Source: Cladorrhinum sp. PSN259 (lineage: Eukaryota; Ascomycota; Sordariomycetes; Sordariales; Podosporaceae). From it: a stretch of 64,000 bases of DNA. The notes beneath the pieces were generated by a model. The model was not told the origin of the DNA, did no database searches, and saw nothing but the letters and a program-made list of their open reading frames with translations. Location of the stretch: contig MU867069.1 in assembly GCA_033725935.1 (NCBI GenBank), forward strand, positions 558,001-622,000. Direction: 5' to 3'. Shown here one piece after another: positions 1 to 11,008 of this stretch (its first letter is position 1; each line of letters starts with the position of its first letter). The position numbers and the translations under genes were made by a program.

Positions 1-1683
1 CTGCACCACACCAAGCATCTGACAATGCATAGCATTCCAAACCTGCAAGCAACCCATGGTCGCCCTCACCACGAGAACATCAGATCCCTTGAGCGCGAAA
101 CCGACTTGGGCGTCCTCTTTCCCTGGCCCAATCAGGAATCGCAGATTGCGATCAAACACAATCTTGGACCTGAGGATATCCCAGATAATAAACCGCGAAG
201 TCTCCTTGAACCAGACAGCCAGCACCCATCTTGAATTCCACTCAAAGGGATGTATCACCTTGCCCTTGAGCCGCAGCGTCTCCCCAATCTCCAAGGGCGC
301 CATGCAGATGTGCAGAGTCGCACCCGTGGCCACGTCCCAAACGCAAAACGCCATTGAAGGCCCGGGAGCCTGTTCCTGTTGCCCCTCGATGTGCAGCTTG
401 CAGCTGACCGCCACGATCCGTGTCCCGTCGGGCGAGAAGGCCAACCTTGCCATCTGCTGCCCCGGACCGACCAAGTGTCCCTTGATCTTGCTGATGTCCT
501 CGAGTCTCCCCTTGTCGGCCGAGATCCTCCATATCCTCGCCTTCCAAAACGCTTCGTGCGGTTTGTCGTCGTCGGTTATCGTGCTGAACGCCAGTGCCAT
601 CTTCTTGCTGTCTGGTGAGAAAACCGAGTCGCCCTTCCATAGCTTGTGTCGATGAGACTGTTTGAAGTGGACTATGCAGCCGCAGTCTCCGCTGCCTAAT
701 CGGATTTTCTTGGTTACTGAGTAGAGCGAAAATGTCTCTTCGTCGCCTCGGAAGACCAGAGTGCCATCCGGCGAGGTTCTCGTCCAAATGCCGAAGCACG
801 ATGAAGGGACGATGACGTCTTGGCCTTCTTTGCGTGCTTGGTCGTACCGGACGATTCTTTTTTGCTGGGCGATGACTGTGAGGCTGTTGTCTTTGTCTTC
901 TGATTTCATGTCGAAGGATATTGAATGTGGGTTGTCGTCGGGAAGCCGCGGCGTGTCGTACAGATAGGCAGCCTCCATCGGGGTGCCCCTGAACGCAACC
1001 TGGGTGGCGCTGGAGCCCGAACCAATCGAGGCGTCATCCGAAACTCCAATGTCGTCTCTTTGAATGTGCAAGTAGGTCACGCAAGATTGGATAAACCTCT
1101 TGATGTTGACCGTCCTCTCCGCCGCACCGGGATGTGCTGCGGTGTCATTTTGAATGGCTCCAATGCTGGCTTGGAGCTTGTTGATGTTGGACAGGATATG
1201 GCTCGTGTCCGCTGCGATGGATTGGGTATCTTCATTGAAACCCGCTTGTACCGCCTGCACTCTGATGGAGCTGAGGGCAATGAAATGAGCAAGATGGTCA
1301 GCCCCCGTCGTGGTGATACCTGGCACTTACAGGTTGACAAGATCCAAGGCAATCTCGAGGGCCTTTTTGTGAAAATTAACTCTGACGATGCTGAAAGTGA
1401 CAAAGTCGGTGTTCTCGTCGGCTTTCTCGAGCTCGTCGCACACGCTGTCGACGCTCTGGAGCAAGTCTAGAAGTCGCAGTAGTATCTGGTTGGGCAGCGT
1501 TGGTGCTCCTGCTTCGATTCTGTCACCGAGGTCGGAAAGTCTGTCCACCAGTTCTGAAAGCCCCCGTCGAGCATATAAAGCGCTTGGGAACTGAATGGCA
1601 AAGTTGGTAAAGTTGTCTCGCGCTTTAGTGACTCTCGATACCAACGCCAAGCACGTTGACACAACGGAGCTAGCGTCTGACAT
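1..1683 (-). CDS. NLR-like protein: fungal N-terminal helical domain plus beta-propeller, 3' end off the window
   Basis: Start codon at 1683, exon 1 1683-1331, a 60-bp intron 1330-1271 (donor GTAAGT, branch CTGAC, acceptor CAG), then exon 2 open to base 1; about 541 residues are visible and the C-terminus is missing. The first ~200 residues are helical and resemble the N-terminal domain of fungal STAND/NLR proteins (N-terminus MSDASSVVSTCLALVSRV, with heptad-like Leu/Ile/Ala spacing). The rest has WD40-like blades: FSPDSKKMALAF, FSPDGTRIVAVS, CVWDVATGATL, FIIWDIL and LQVWNAM. No P-loop or NACHT motif lies between the two parts, which is unusual because fungal relatives normally carry an NTPase there. 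The role is inferred: such proteins act in allorecognition or immunity-type signalling. Gene structure is well supported; exact family is less sure. Confidence 0.75.
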
Positions 1684-2695
1684 GATAATTAGCGCTTATA
1701 TCGACTGTGGAATCATTCAACGAACTAAGAACAAAAGAACTTTTGAACAGAAACAATGCGGAATTTGAGGTTTTTGAAAGTGGGATTTGAAAAGTTGAAA
1801 ACCCCCAATTTCCGAAGTCCACGTTTTTTTTCAAATGTTGCAACTGACAAGGGCCCCTTTTCGACCGAAGAGCACAAAAGAGGCACAGCACCACACACAA
1901 CACGGCCCGTCCCAGGGGTCCCCAAACGCTCCCCGACACCCTGGCGCCTCTTGATTAGCATCAGCCACATTCCCTCTCGGGGAACCGGCTTCCTTCCGGA
2001 ATCGTACTGTGCAACATGACATTCGCTTACCCACCGTGCCACGTGCATTGGTGCAAGTGCGGAAAAAAGGAGATATTGTTCGTATCGCTGTTTTCAATAT
2101 TGATAAGCTTGATCCTACAGATTACATACAGACTGCCATTGACACAAACTGGGGACATATATCCGTAGTTGTAAAGCATACCTTAACTGCTGTCTTGCGC
2201 TTGTGTGCTTACTATAGTGCGTGCACTAGTCTTGGTACTTGTGATCGATCATCCACTACACAGGTACGGAATATTAAAGTGCTTATATAGGGCCTTCTTT
2301 AGCTCGTCCCCGGAAACAACTCCGATTTCAGAAAACGTTCAAGGAAAAGAAAAGAAAAAAATCAAGTGCCCCTAGTCTAGTCTACAATTATCGCGACAAG
2401 GTAGCTAAAAATGGCGACTGTTGGAATCCCCGAAACGTAAATCAACGAGGTAACCTTTTTTGGTGCATGCGTTGCCCAATCCAGGGTGTTATTTGTACCC
2501 ACTTTGGCGCTCAGTTTTGCTTTCATTGGCTGTCACATGCGGGTACCCAATTGTTTGGGCTCCAATAATTTCATTTTTTTTTTCTCTCTCGCTTTCAAAT
2601 CTTCCCGACACACACACAATCCAACCGGAGCGACACCCCTGCACACCTACCCTACTCAGATCCATCCCTTATCAAAAACACAAAGATCGACAAAG
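1684..2695. other. intergenic region, no supported gene
   Basis: About 1 kb between two divergently oriented genes. It probably holds both promoters. The last ~120 bases before 2696 are rich in pyrimidine and CA runs, as in many fungal 5' leaders. Short open frames here show no recognisable protein features. Confidence 0.5.
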
Positions 2696-3717
2696 ATGGA
2701 GCAACCGCAACAACAGCAGCAGGAATTTAGTCGCATCTACGTTGGCAGCTTGGACTACTTTGCCAAGCCAACCGACGTCGAGGACCTGCTCAACGAGACC
2801 GGCCTCGGCGACTTTGAGAAGGTCCATCTCTCGGTCGATCCCATCAGCGGACGCAACCCCGGCTACTGCTTCGTCGAGTTCGGCGCTCATGAACTCGCCA
2901 GCCAGGCTCTGGATCAGCTCGCCGGCAAGGCCCTCCTCGGCCGCACTCTGAAGCTCGGCCCCTGCTACCCCAAGGGCAGCAGCAACGCTCAGTCATCCCG
3001 CTCATCCTCCGACTATCGCCCAGCTGTCCAGCGCTCTTGGGGCCGCGATGGCGACAATGCTGAGAGCGATGGCACTCAATTCGACAGACACAAGGTCTCC
3101 GATGGCACTCGCGTCCGCGTCGGTAAGTTCTCCATCAAACCATCCATCACTGCCCATCATCATCATCATTATCATCATCATCATACTAACCATGAACTCA
3201 AGATGGCCTCCCCAATTTGATTAACCAAGCCGAGAACGACGAGGAGCTCAGATCCATCTTCACCGGCTTTGATGTGTAAGTTTTCTCAGTTTTCACTCAT
3301 AAAAGAAATAAAAAATATAAAAAAAGACTGATATTAATATTCAAAAAAAGCGTCGCAATCGGCAAGCGAGTCATCCCGTACTCGCTCCGTGGCACCCCGG
3401 GAAACCACCACCACTGCTACGTCGACTTTGCCACCAAGGAGGAAGCCCAGAGAGCCTCCAAGGAGCTCAACGGCAAGGAGTATGGGGAGGGCACGCTCAA
3501 GACTTCTATTGCCCGTCCCAACAACAACAATTCTCACCGCAACCGTGACCGCGACCAGGCTGAGGGCTCCCAGCAGGAGAATTCCACAGGCGGCGGGCGT
3601 GGCTTTGGCTTTGGCGGTGACAGGAGACGACAGCAGGGCACCAGCGGGACCGACCGTGGCGAGAGAAACGACAGAGGCAAGACAATCATGGAGGCATCCA
3701 GCTGGAGACGTGCTTAG
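2696..3717 (+). CDS. two-RRM RNA-binding protein
   Basis: Three exons: 2696-3122, 3203-3275 and 3351-3717 (867 nt, 288 residues). Both introns keep frame; the first contains a CAT/CATT microsatellite, the second has a CTGAT branch point. RRM1 lies at about residues 12-90, with RNP2-like RIYVGSLDYF and RNP1-like GYCFVEFGAHELASQAL. RRM2 lies at about 138-222, with HHCYVDFATKEEAQRASKEL. A short Gln-rich N-terminus precedes RRM1, and the C-terminus is rich in Asn, Arg, Gly and Gln, typical of RNA-binding tails. It probably binds RNA in the nucleus or cytoplasm; the specific target cannot be read from the sequence. An upstream in-frame extension exists but the ATG at 2696 directly precedes the conserved region. 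Confidence 0.85.
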
Positions 3718-4685
3718 TAGACCACTCCACGCTACGCTTAATGTCTTTTTTTTGTGACATGACTTATGCTTGGATTCAGATGCTTGGATCAAATGGGATA
3801 GGATGGGATGGTATCATGATGGGTTTGGAATTTTTTCGGATGATGGATTTTGGGATCAATTTCAAACGGATGGAATGGTTGGCCTGTTTTGTACTTTTTT
3901 GAGACACGTGACTTGGGACGGCTAAGGCCTGTTTAACCCTTTTATACCCCAGTTTTATTTTGATGTGAATTGGTGCTGACTGTTTTAGCGTGGATGCGTA
4001 GATAGTTGCTACGCCTGTGAAAGCTGGCTGTTATGCGTGGAGAGAGACGATTCATACACTCATCCAGAATTGTCAGGTTTGAATTTAGGCTCGGAGCCTT
4101 TTAGTTCTATTGGTACTGATACCCGCCTCAGTATTAGTCGTCAAGCAGGCAGTAAAGAAAGAAAGAATCTAAAAGACAACATCTTGTAACCAAGCCTTCC
4201 TATTCGGCTGTGGTGGTTTGTGGTGGTTTGTGGTGCTACAGGCATGGGAGTTGGATTAAGATACGTCCGACAGTCTATGCTCGTGTTACCATCGGCCCGA
4301 TTCAGTTCATCTGGGCAGCTTCGAGTGATCCTGGTGCTGCCGAGACAGATGGCCGAGAGTCTTTCTGAAACAGCCAAGAAATCGGTTGCTCGACCGCGAG
4401 GCCCAGTGGAGAGATCCAGCTGCCCTCAAGTTCTTTTATTTCTTCCAATCCTGCTTCTAAAACCTTTTGTGCAAGACTCTGAGGGATCGTGATTACGTCT
4501 CTTTTACCGTGGCTTGTAGTAATATCTCTCGGTGCCTCCGCTGCAGCTGTCTTAATCGTGGCATCTGTCATCTTTGGCTGTTACAAGAGAAGGGAACATG
4601 CTCCGAGTTCTTTGGTACACGAATTGCGTACAGGCGGCGTCACAGGTTGATATGACACCGAGTCAGGGGTGACGGTAGAGAGCCA
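3718..4685. other. intergenic region between convergent genes
   Basis: Holds the 3' flanks of the RRM gene (plus) and the HET gene (minus). A short GTGGTTT direct repeat lies near 4209-4236. The only open frame worth noting is the small minus-strand one listed separately at 4302-4571. Confidence 0.5.
4302..4571 (-). CDS. possible small hypothetical protein, 89 residues
   Basis: An 89-residue intact frame directly downstream of, and on the same strand as, the HET-domain gene. The middle (VITIPQSLAQKVLEAGLEEI) could form an amphipathic helix. I recognise no family and see no signal peptide or membrane segment. It may be chance; only transcript or conservation data would decide. Confidence 0.22.
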   Translation of the reverse strand: MTDATIKTAAAEAPRDITTSHGKRDVITIPQSLAQKVLEAGLEEIKELEGSWISPLGLAVEQPISWLFQKDSRPSVSAAPGSLEAAQMN

Positions 4686-6737
4686 TCAGTAGATTGTAAT
4701 CTCCTCCACAGCGCCCCAGTTCTTAATATTTTGTTCCGGTGGCGCAAAATCGCGTTCCACCTTGCCAGCATACTGGATTATCCCGAGCCGTCGATAGACA
4801 TCCGTGGTCATCCCGTTGGTACTGGTGTGCTTGGTTTCCTGAGGCGCAAGAAGAAGACCGGTGACGAATATATCCCTGCCCGGTTGTGCTGTCTCGAGGT
4901 CTCCCCAGGCCACCAAAAGTACCTTCACTTTGGTCTTGTCAAATGCTTGACGGCTTTCTGATCTCCAGATCGACGTGTTACCCGTCTTGAATGTGAACTG
5001 TGAAAGGGGACAATCGTTACAGATTTTCCAAACTTTGAGGAAGAAATTCGAGGATTCGGTGACCTTTAGGCGAAAATTCTCTGAAGACGACGACTCGAGA
5101 AGACACTCTCTAACTAGGCCGCGGATTGTGATAAAGCCAGCTGATACTGCGCCAAAGCGGTAATCTCGGTTGGTCGGAGTGGTGTTGATGCTGTTGACCT
5201 GGCAAATGGATCTCGTTCCAGACAAACCACATTCCCACAAGTCGAACTCAACTCCAAGGCAGCCCGGACCTGACGTGTCGATGGACGCCCATGAGAAACT
5301 AGGGGCAATGTATGAGTCCAGCTGGCTGCCAGGGTTTCTTGCTATCCAGGTTAGTTGGTAAACAAGTTCATTGTCGTATGTAGATGTCCAAATCCCAGCG
5401 TAGTAGTCCACAGCTGGAGCTCGCCCAGGAGCGGAACGATCTTTGATATCGGGCTCCAGCATTCTTGCCAGTCCTGAAATCCCCACAAGCCGATCCGAGT
5501 GAACCGTGATAGAACGGTTCGAATAATTCTGAACCATCTTGGCCCAGCGGGAGATTGGATTCTTGGCCGGACCTTTCGGGCGCCACTGGTCGAGATATAC
5601 CTCTGTAGGCCGAGTGCCGCACATGCATTCAGCGGCCGTGTGGCACTTCCACTGAATATCGGTGCCGGTAAATTTGATGTATCGCGATGACAAGACCTCC
5701 TCTTGGTAACACCAGGCGCGTTTGCTGAGCGGAGTCGGGCACTTTTTCGAGACGCCGCTATGAAAGCCGTCGTGAGCACTACCAAAGCTTCCACCTTGAG
5801 CAACAAGACATAGGTCATGGGGCAATGAGGCATTCACCACAGCTCCCCCCTTAGATAACTTGAGGGCAGTCTCCAAGAAGCCGCTGTGACACGAGTTTCC
5901 CGAAGCAGCGATGATTGTCAAAGTTGACTTTGCGTAGACGGTTTCCATCTTGGTCGATTCCCTTGTCCAATCCTGGATGGCGGCCAAGTCATTTCGGCGC
6001 TCGGCTTGCAGAATGCAGAGAGAGTCAATCCAGATGTAGTCGATGCCGAGACGCTTGCATAATGTGAAGGAATGCTGCAGCGTCAAGGGCATCTTGAGCA
6101 CAGAAACACCGGATTGGAGCGCTACGAAGGTTGATGACGTTAATTTGTAAGGAGGGTTCCGGCTGAGTTCCGACTGTGGTCCCCAACAATAGCTCAAGGC
6201 CGCGAACTTACCAGCCATGGCATCGACGTCAAAGCTCACGATCCTGACGGTGTCATGTCCGAGTATCTTGACCATTCGCGCTGGCCACACAGAACGGTCG
6301 CTGGGTTGCTCGAGGATCTCGCGGCAGAGGCGATGGCCTAAGCAGCTTTTCAGTCTCGACTCGATGAAAGAGATGATGTACGGGTCGGAAGTGGTTTGAG
6401 AGCTAGGCTTTCGTCGGATGGATATTACTGTCGCAGGGACGATTTCATTGACGCCTGATTCGACAGAAAACGCGGTATGGCGGCTAATTCTGTCTATGCG
6501 GAATGATTCAAGGTCGTCATCGCTATCATCGTCCGATTCGGGATACATGATCTGTTCCTGTTTGATTGCGTCACAGAGCACGCATCCGCTGTGCGTTTCC
6601 CGATTTTCCTGAACCAACGGCTTGTCCAAGTCTGAGAGAAGCTCTGAGCAGAGGTTGCAGAATGCTAGCTGTTGTGAACTTTTAAGGAGATCCCAGCTAA
6701 CATCATCAAAAGTAATTTGAGGGTCCATTGTGGCCAA
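4686..6737 (-). CDS. HET (heterokaryon incompatibility) domain protein
   Basis: Single exon of 683 residues. The HET domain starts near residue 178 with FAALSYCWG and continues through LQHSFTLCKRLGIDYIWIDS, then ILQ and an aspartate-rich segment (DLAAIQDW), a region ending TLTIIAASG, all canonical HET blocks. The N-terminus carries two CxxC pairs (C27/C30 and C52/C55), common upstream of HET domains and possibly metal-binding. The ~370-residue C-terminal part, with the W-CYQEEVLSSRYIKF block, is the usual variable extension. HET proteins trigger cell death after fusion of incompatible hyphae; whether this one does so is inference. A second ATG at residue 4 is an alternative start. No disabling mutation is seen. 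Confidence 0.93.
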   Translation of the reverse strand: MATMDPQITFDDVSWDLLKSSQQLAFCNLCSELLSDLDKPLVQENRETHSGCVLCDAIKQEQIMYPESDDDSDDDLESFRIDRISRHTAFSVESGVNEIVPATVISIRRKPSSQTTSDPYIISFIESRLKSCLGHRLCREILEQPSDRSVWPARMVKILGHDTVRIVSFDVDAMAGKFAALSYCWGPQSELSRNPPYKLTSSTFVALQSGVSVLKMPLTLQHSFTLCKRLGIDYIWIDSLCILQAERRNDLAAIQDWTRESTKMETVYAKSTLTIIAASGNSCHSGFLETALKLSKGGAVVNASLPHDLCLVAQGGSFGSAHDGFHSGVSKKCPTPLSKRAWCYQEEVLSSRYIKFTGTDIQWKCHTAAECMCGTRPTEVYLDQWRPKGPAKNPISRWAKMVQNYSNRSITVHSDRLVGISGLARMLEPDIKDRSAPGRAPAVDYYAGIWTSTYDNELVYQLTWIARNPGSQLDSYIAPSFSWASIDTSGPGCLGVEFDLWECGLSGTRSICQVNSINTTPTNRDYRFGAVSAGFITIRGLVRECLLESSSSENFRLKVTESSNFFLKVWKICNDCPLSQFTFKTGNTSIWRSESRQAFDKTKVKVLLVAWGDLETAQPGRDIFVTGLLLAPQETKHTSTNGMTTDVYRRLGIIQYAGKVERDFAPPEQNIKNWGAVEEITIY

Positions 6738-7297
6738 CTAAAGAGACAGTTGAGTATATCAAAACTTTGGGGTCACGGCTCAGAGGGAAAGAGAGACACT
6801 TTTGGACGATGAGACGCGGGGAAATTGTCACGCTGAAGCCCAAGAAGGGACCAACTGGCAAAAAGATCCAACACCTGCAAGCTGCAGCTTTGCCAAGCGG
6901 CATCCTCCTTTTTGTCCCATCTTACACATCTGTTTCTTTCAAAAAAAAAATTTAAGTTTTTTTCTTTTATTCTTTTCTCGTCTTTTGTCTTCAACACTGT
7001 TTGATATTTTCGATCGACACAACGCAGATATCCAGATCTAGATACTCGACTTTGACCGGATTTATCGGCAGAACACAGAAAATTGCCGCCCCAATCAGAC
7101 TGTGGGTGTCATATTAAGATACATATTAGATATTGGAGAAGCATGCGGCCCATCCCGTCTTTCCCGGCCCCCTTTCATAAAGCCGGCAGTGTGGTCAGGT
7201 CTGGTATAAGTATCATGGATATCAGGTTGGTTCCCTCTCCAAGTAGAGACGCAGTTTCAAATTTTACTCCCTCCAAGATCATTTCTCAGCCGCCATC
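6738..7297. other. divergent promoter region between HET and GH3 genes
   Basis: 560 bp shared by two divergent genes. It includes a T-rich/pyrimidine stretch at about 6940-6980. A TATA-like element upstream of the GH3 gene is listed separately. Confidence 0.5.
7205..7210 (+). promoter_or_regulatory. TATA-like box of the GH3 gene
   Basis: TATAAG in the context GGTATAAGTATC, 88 bp upstream of the ATG at 7298, a plausible distance for a fungal core promoter. I did not see a clear XlnR-type (GGCTAA) site in the 560-bp promoter by eye. Confidence 0.35.
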
Positions 7298-9616
7298 ATG
7301 AGACCATCCTGGCCAGCACTCTTTGTGGTGACAGGAACAGGAGTATCAGCATTCCAGTACCCTGATTGCGTTAATGGACCGCTTGCACAAAACACAGTAT
7401 GCAACACCAAAGCATCGCCGTCTGAAAGGGCTTTGGCTCTCGTCAAAGCCATGAACATCTCGGAGAAGCTCGTCAACCTGGTTGATGTGAGCCTCGGGGC
7501 CAACAGACTTGGTCTTCCTCCTTATGACTGGTGGAGCGAAGCATTGCACGGTGTTGCCGCCTCTCCAGGGGTACATTTCAACTCCAGCGGAAGCCCGTTC
7601 TCTTACGCCACCTCGTTCCCAAATACAATCACCTTGGCATCTGCTTTCGACGACGACCTCGTTTACAGTGTTGCAGACACAATCAGCACCGAGGCGCGAG
7701 CTTTTAGCAATGCTGGGCGTGCCGGACTGGATTATTGGACCCCAAACATCAACCCCTACAAGGACCCCAGATGGGGCAGAGGTCATGAAACTCCAGGAGA
7801 AGACCCGGTCAGAATCAAGGGATATGTCAAGTCGCTGCTCGCCGGTCTCGAAGGAAGCCATGAGTCTATCAGAAAGGTGATAGCAACCTGCAAGCATTAC
7901 GCGGCGTATGACCTCGAAAGATGGCAAGGAGTAGTCCGTTACAGGTTTGACGCCATTGTCTCCTCGCAAGACCTGTCGGAATATTACCTACCGCCATTCC
8001 AACAGTGCGCCAGAGACTCAAAGGTCGGGTCGTTCATGTGCTCATATAACGCTCTCAACGGCACACCGGCATGTGCCAGCACATATCTCATGGATGACAT
8101 CCTCCGCAAGCACTGGAACTGGACCGAGCATAACAATTTCATCACGTCCGACTGCAATGCGATTCAAGACTTCCTCCCCGGCCTCCACAACTACAGTCAA
8201 ACAGCAGCTCAAGCCGCAGCGGATGCCTACAATGCGGGTACAGACACCGTATGTGAGGTTCCAGGATGGCCTCCGTTCACTGATGTGGTCGGAGCATATA
8301 ACCAGTCCCTACTCCCCGAAGCCACCATCGATAGAGCCCTCCTCCGCCTCTATGAAGGTCTCATCCGCGCCGGCTACTTCAACCCCCCGGAATCAGACCC
8401 CTACCGCTCGATCGGCTGGTCACAAGTCAACACCCCCAAAGCTCAAGCCCTAGCTCTCCAAGCCGCCATTGACGGCATCGTTCTCCTCAAGAACAACGGA
8501 ACTCTGCCTATAAACCTCGCCAACAAAACCGTCGCCCTCATCGGTCACTGGGCGAACAACTCTCGTCAACTCCTCGGCGGTTACAGCGGCATCCCCCCTT
8601 ACATCTCCACCCCAGTTCTCGCCGCCACCCTCTTAAACATCAGCTATACCTACGCCCCCGGTCCGGTCAACGAAACCGATCCAACCCCCTGGCTGAACTC
8701 GACTCTCGCAGCAGCCTCCAAAGCAGACATCATCCTCTACTTTGGCGGCACGGACCTCTCCATAGCAGCCGAAGACAGAGACCGAGACTCGATCGCCTGG
8801 CCTGCAGCCCAACTCTCCCTCCTCAACTCTCTGTCAGCCCTTTCCAAACCCTTAATCCTTCTATCACTAGGCGACCAGCTCGACTCTTCAACCCTCCCAC
8901 CTTCCGTCTCGGCCCACCTGTGGGCAGGCTACCCGGGGCAATCAGCCGGACAAGCAATCTTTTCCCTCCTGACGGGGCAATCATCCCCAGCAGGCCGTCT
9001 GCCCGTCACGCAGTACCCCTCCAACTATACCTCCCGGATCCCTCTGACTGAAATGTCCTTGCGTCCAACGTCTGCTACAGCACCCGGGCGTACCTACAGG
9101 TGGTTTGACGGTCCCGTACTCCCGTTCGGGCACGGCTTGCACTACACAAACTTTATCGGACGTTTTGGGGTGTTCGAAACTACCAAGTTCAACATTTCCG
9201 AGCTGGTATCCTCGTGCGACAGAAACATATACAAACACCTGGACCTCTGTCCCTTCGTTTCACAATTCTCCGTTTGGATTTCTAACACGGGCAGCAGCGT
9301 AACATCCGATTACGTCGCACTGGTCTTTGTGAAAGGCGAGTACGGACCGAAACCGTACCCGCTAAAGACGCTGGTGGGATACAAGCGGCTGAGAGGGATT
9401 GGTCCCGGGGAAACGGGGGCGGTACCGATTGATAATATTACGTTGGGACATCTGGCTAGGACTGATTTGAGCGGAAACACTGTTTTGTATCCGGGGGTGT
9501 ACAAGTTTGTTTTGGATGTTGAGCCGGCTTTGAGCGAGGTTGAGTTGGAGTTGGTGGGCGAGGAAGTGGTGTTGGATTGGTTTCCGCAGCCTGGGGATAT
9601 TAAGAAGGAGGGATAA
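7298..9616 (+). CDS. secreted GH3 exo-1,4-beta-xylosidase
   Basis: Single exon, 772 residues. It hydrolyses terminal xylose from xylo-oligosaccharides outside the cell. A short hydrophobic signal-like N-terminus (about residues 5-19) is followed by CVNGPLAQNTVC, typical of fungal xylosidases. GH3 N-domain landmarks: WWSEALHGV at ~78-86, INPYKDPRWGRGHETPGEDP at ~151-170, CKHYAAYD at ~198-205, and the nucleophile in ITSDCNAIQDF (D285). The C-terminal domain has the GIVLLKNNGTLP block and the fibronectin-III-like end after FGHGLHYTNF. Many N-x-S/T sequons fit secretion. Length matches beta-xylosidases (about 760-800), and the WWSEALHGV motif argues against a beta-glucosidase. Intronless and apparently intact. 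Confidence 0.93.
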   Translation: MRPSWPALFVVTGTGVSAFQYPDCVNGPLAQNTVCNTKASPSERALALVKAMNISEKLVNLVDVSLGANRLGLPPYDWWSEALHGVAASPGVHFNSSGSPFSYATSFPNTITLASAFDDDLVYSVADTISTEARAFSNAGRAGLDYWTPNINPYKDPRWGRGHETPGEDPVRIKGYVKSLLAGLEGSHESIRKVIATCKHYAAYDLERWQGVVRYRFDAIVSSQDLSEYYLPPFQQCARDSKVGSFMCSYNALNGTPACASTYLMDDILRKHWNWTEHNNFITSDCNAIQDFLPGLHNYSQTAAQAAADAYNAGTDTVCEVPGWPPFTDVVGAYNQSLLPEATIDRALLRLYEGLIRAGYFNPPESDPYRSIGWSQVNTPKAQALALQAAIDGIVLLKNNGTLPINLANKTVALIGHWANNSRQLLGGYSGIPPYISTPVLAATLLNISYTYAPGPVNETDPTPWLNSTLAAASKADIILYFGGTDLSIAAEDRDRDSIAWPAAQLSLLNSLSALSKPLILLSLGDQLDSSTLPPSVSAHLWAGYPGQSAGQAIFSLLTGQSSPAGRLPVTQYPSNYTSRIPLTEMSLRPTSATAPGRTYRWFDGPVLPFGHGLHYTNFIGRFGVFETTKFNISELVSSCDRNIYKHLDLCPFVSQFSVWISNTGSSVTSDYVALVFVKGEYGPKPYPLKTLVGYKRLRGIGPGETGAVPIDNITLGHLARTDLSGNTVLYPGVYKFVLDVEPALSEVELELVGEEVVLDWFPQPGDIKKEG

Positions 9617-10750
9617 GTGGGGGAGGCATATAAATTGAGCGAGTACGTAGCAATTGAGAGTATTCGAAATATTTGAAATGGCCGGATGTGACTGGATTAA
9701 TCCGCTGCGGTAAAGAATAAGGAGACCCAAATGTTGTGTAAGCTGAAGCTGTCTACTGATTTTTAAAGGAGACTGAAACAAGAAAAAGTGTAATAGAAAC
9801 GTCGTTCGACAGTTCATGTCTTACATTAGTCTTGACGCTTGATAGATGCTATCTAGTTTATGACAGACCTCTCAGGTTTCAGTCAGTCAAGAGAACTGTG
9901 ACTCGGAGCCGATCCAAGCCGAGTCCGGCTCGGATGCTTCGCTAACCGAAACTTGAAATCTACTAACAAAACAAAGAGCAAATACTATCATTTTCTCAAG
10001 AAGTGGAATAAGTCGCTGCGCGCAAAGGCTCCCTCAATCCAATCAAGCCTGCATTGTTCTCAACCTGAATGTCGAGAGAACCAAGGATACACCTGACGGT
10101 GGAACCTGAAACAGGTTAGCTGATATCTCAATAATCATGCCAGAACACATACCATCGAGCTGGGAAAGTTCCGTCAAATCCCTGGGGAAATCTGGAATTT
10201 CGACCCCTATGGTGATATCGACTAACGGTATAAAAGTCAAGTTGATATTGCAGACTATGGCTGTAGAGTTGTAGCGTCTTCGCAATTCGTTCTCCCGTCT
10301 GCTTAAGATATTAGTATACGTTAATAAAATGAGCACGAAGGACTTAGGATGCTTTGAATTGCTTCCAGATCGAAATATCATTTCTATTCAACTTATCTTT
10401 AAGGGTGTTGGTTTTTGGCGGAAAGAGTCCGTGCCGGCCGCGCCAGCCACACCCTGACCGCCCGAGTGTTGCTGGATTCGAGTGTCGTCAGGCGTTCGTC
10501 AATGGTTGTGAAGCTCCTCGCAATCTCTGTGAAATTGTTTTGCAATGTTTTTTCGAGGGTGTTGGTGATCATCGGCTGCTGCAGCCTGCAGGCGTTCGTC
10601 CGCCATTGTGAAGAATGAGACTTGTTGAGATGAAGATGATGGTCAACAATATTGGAAAACTGGTTGCAAGAGAAAAAGATTTCGTTGAAGACCTGAGGGG
10701 CAAAGGTGTTTTTGTACCCAAAGGTCTGTTGCAAGGATCGAAGCGCAAGG

Positions 10751-10880
10751 GTCGAAATGGAAAGCCAAAACGAGTCGAAATGGAAAGTCTAAACGTGTCG
10801 ATATGGGTTGAAATGGAAAGCCAAAACGAGTCAAAATGAGTCGAAATGGGAAGTCAAAATGGAAAGGTCAAACGCTAAAC
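10751..10880. repeat. degenerate tandem array, 23-bp and 10-bp units
   Basis: Begins GTCGAAATGGAAAGCCAAAA followed by CGA; this 23-bp unit recurs at 10774 and, after a 10-bp truncated unit, near 10807. Further truncated and diverged copies run to about 10880. The mixture of 23- and 10-bp steps suggests unequal loss within units. Confidence 0.75.
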
Positions 10881-11008
10881 GGGTTTATCGTGGGAATCTG
10901 CAAGTTTCAACCAACTGGTGTTTGGGACTCCGTCGGGATACCTTCCCGCCATCAGCAGCAGCCACAACCACGGCACGGACAGGGCAAGAGTGTTGGTCAT
11001 CTGCAGGC

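Noticed and set aside
242..799. 185-codon frame on the minus strand
   Set aside because: It overlaps, in another frame, the WD40-like coding sequence, which has clear blade motifs; the alternative is Arg/Gly-rich without features.
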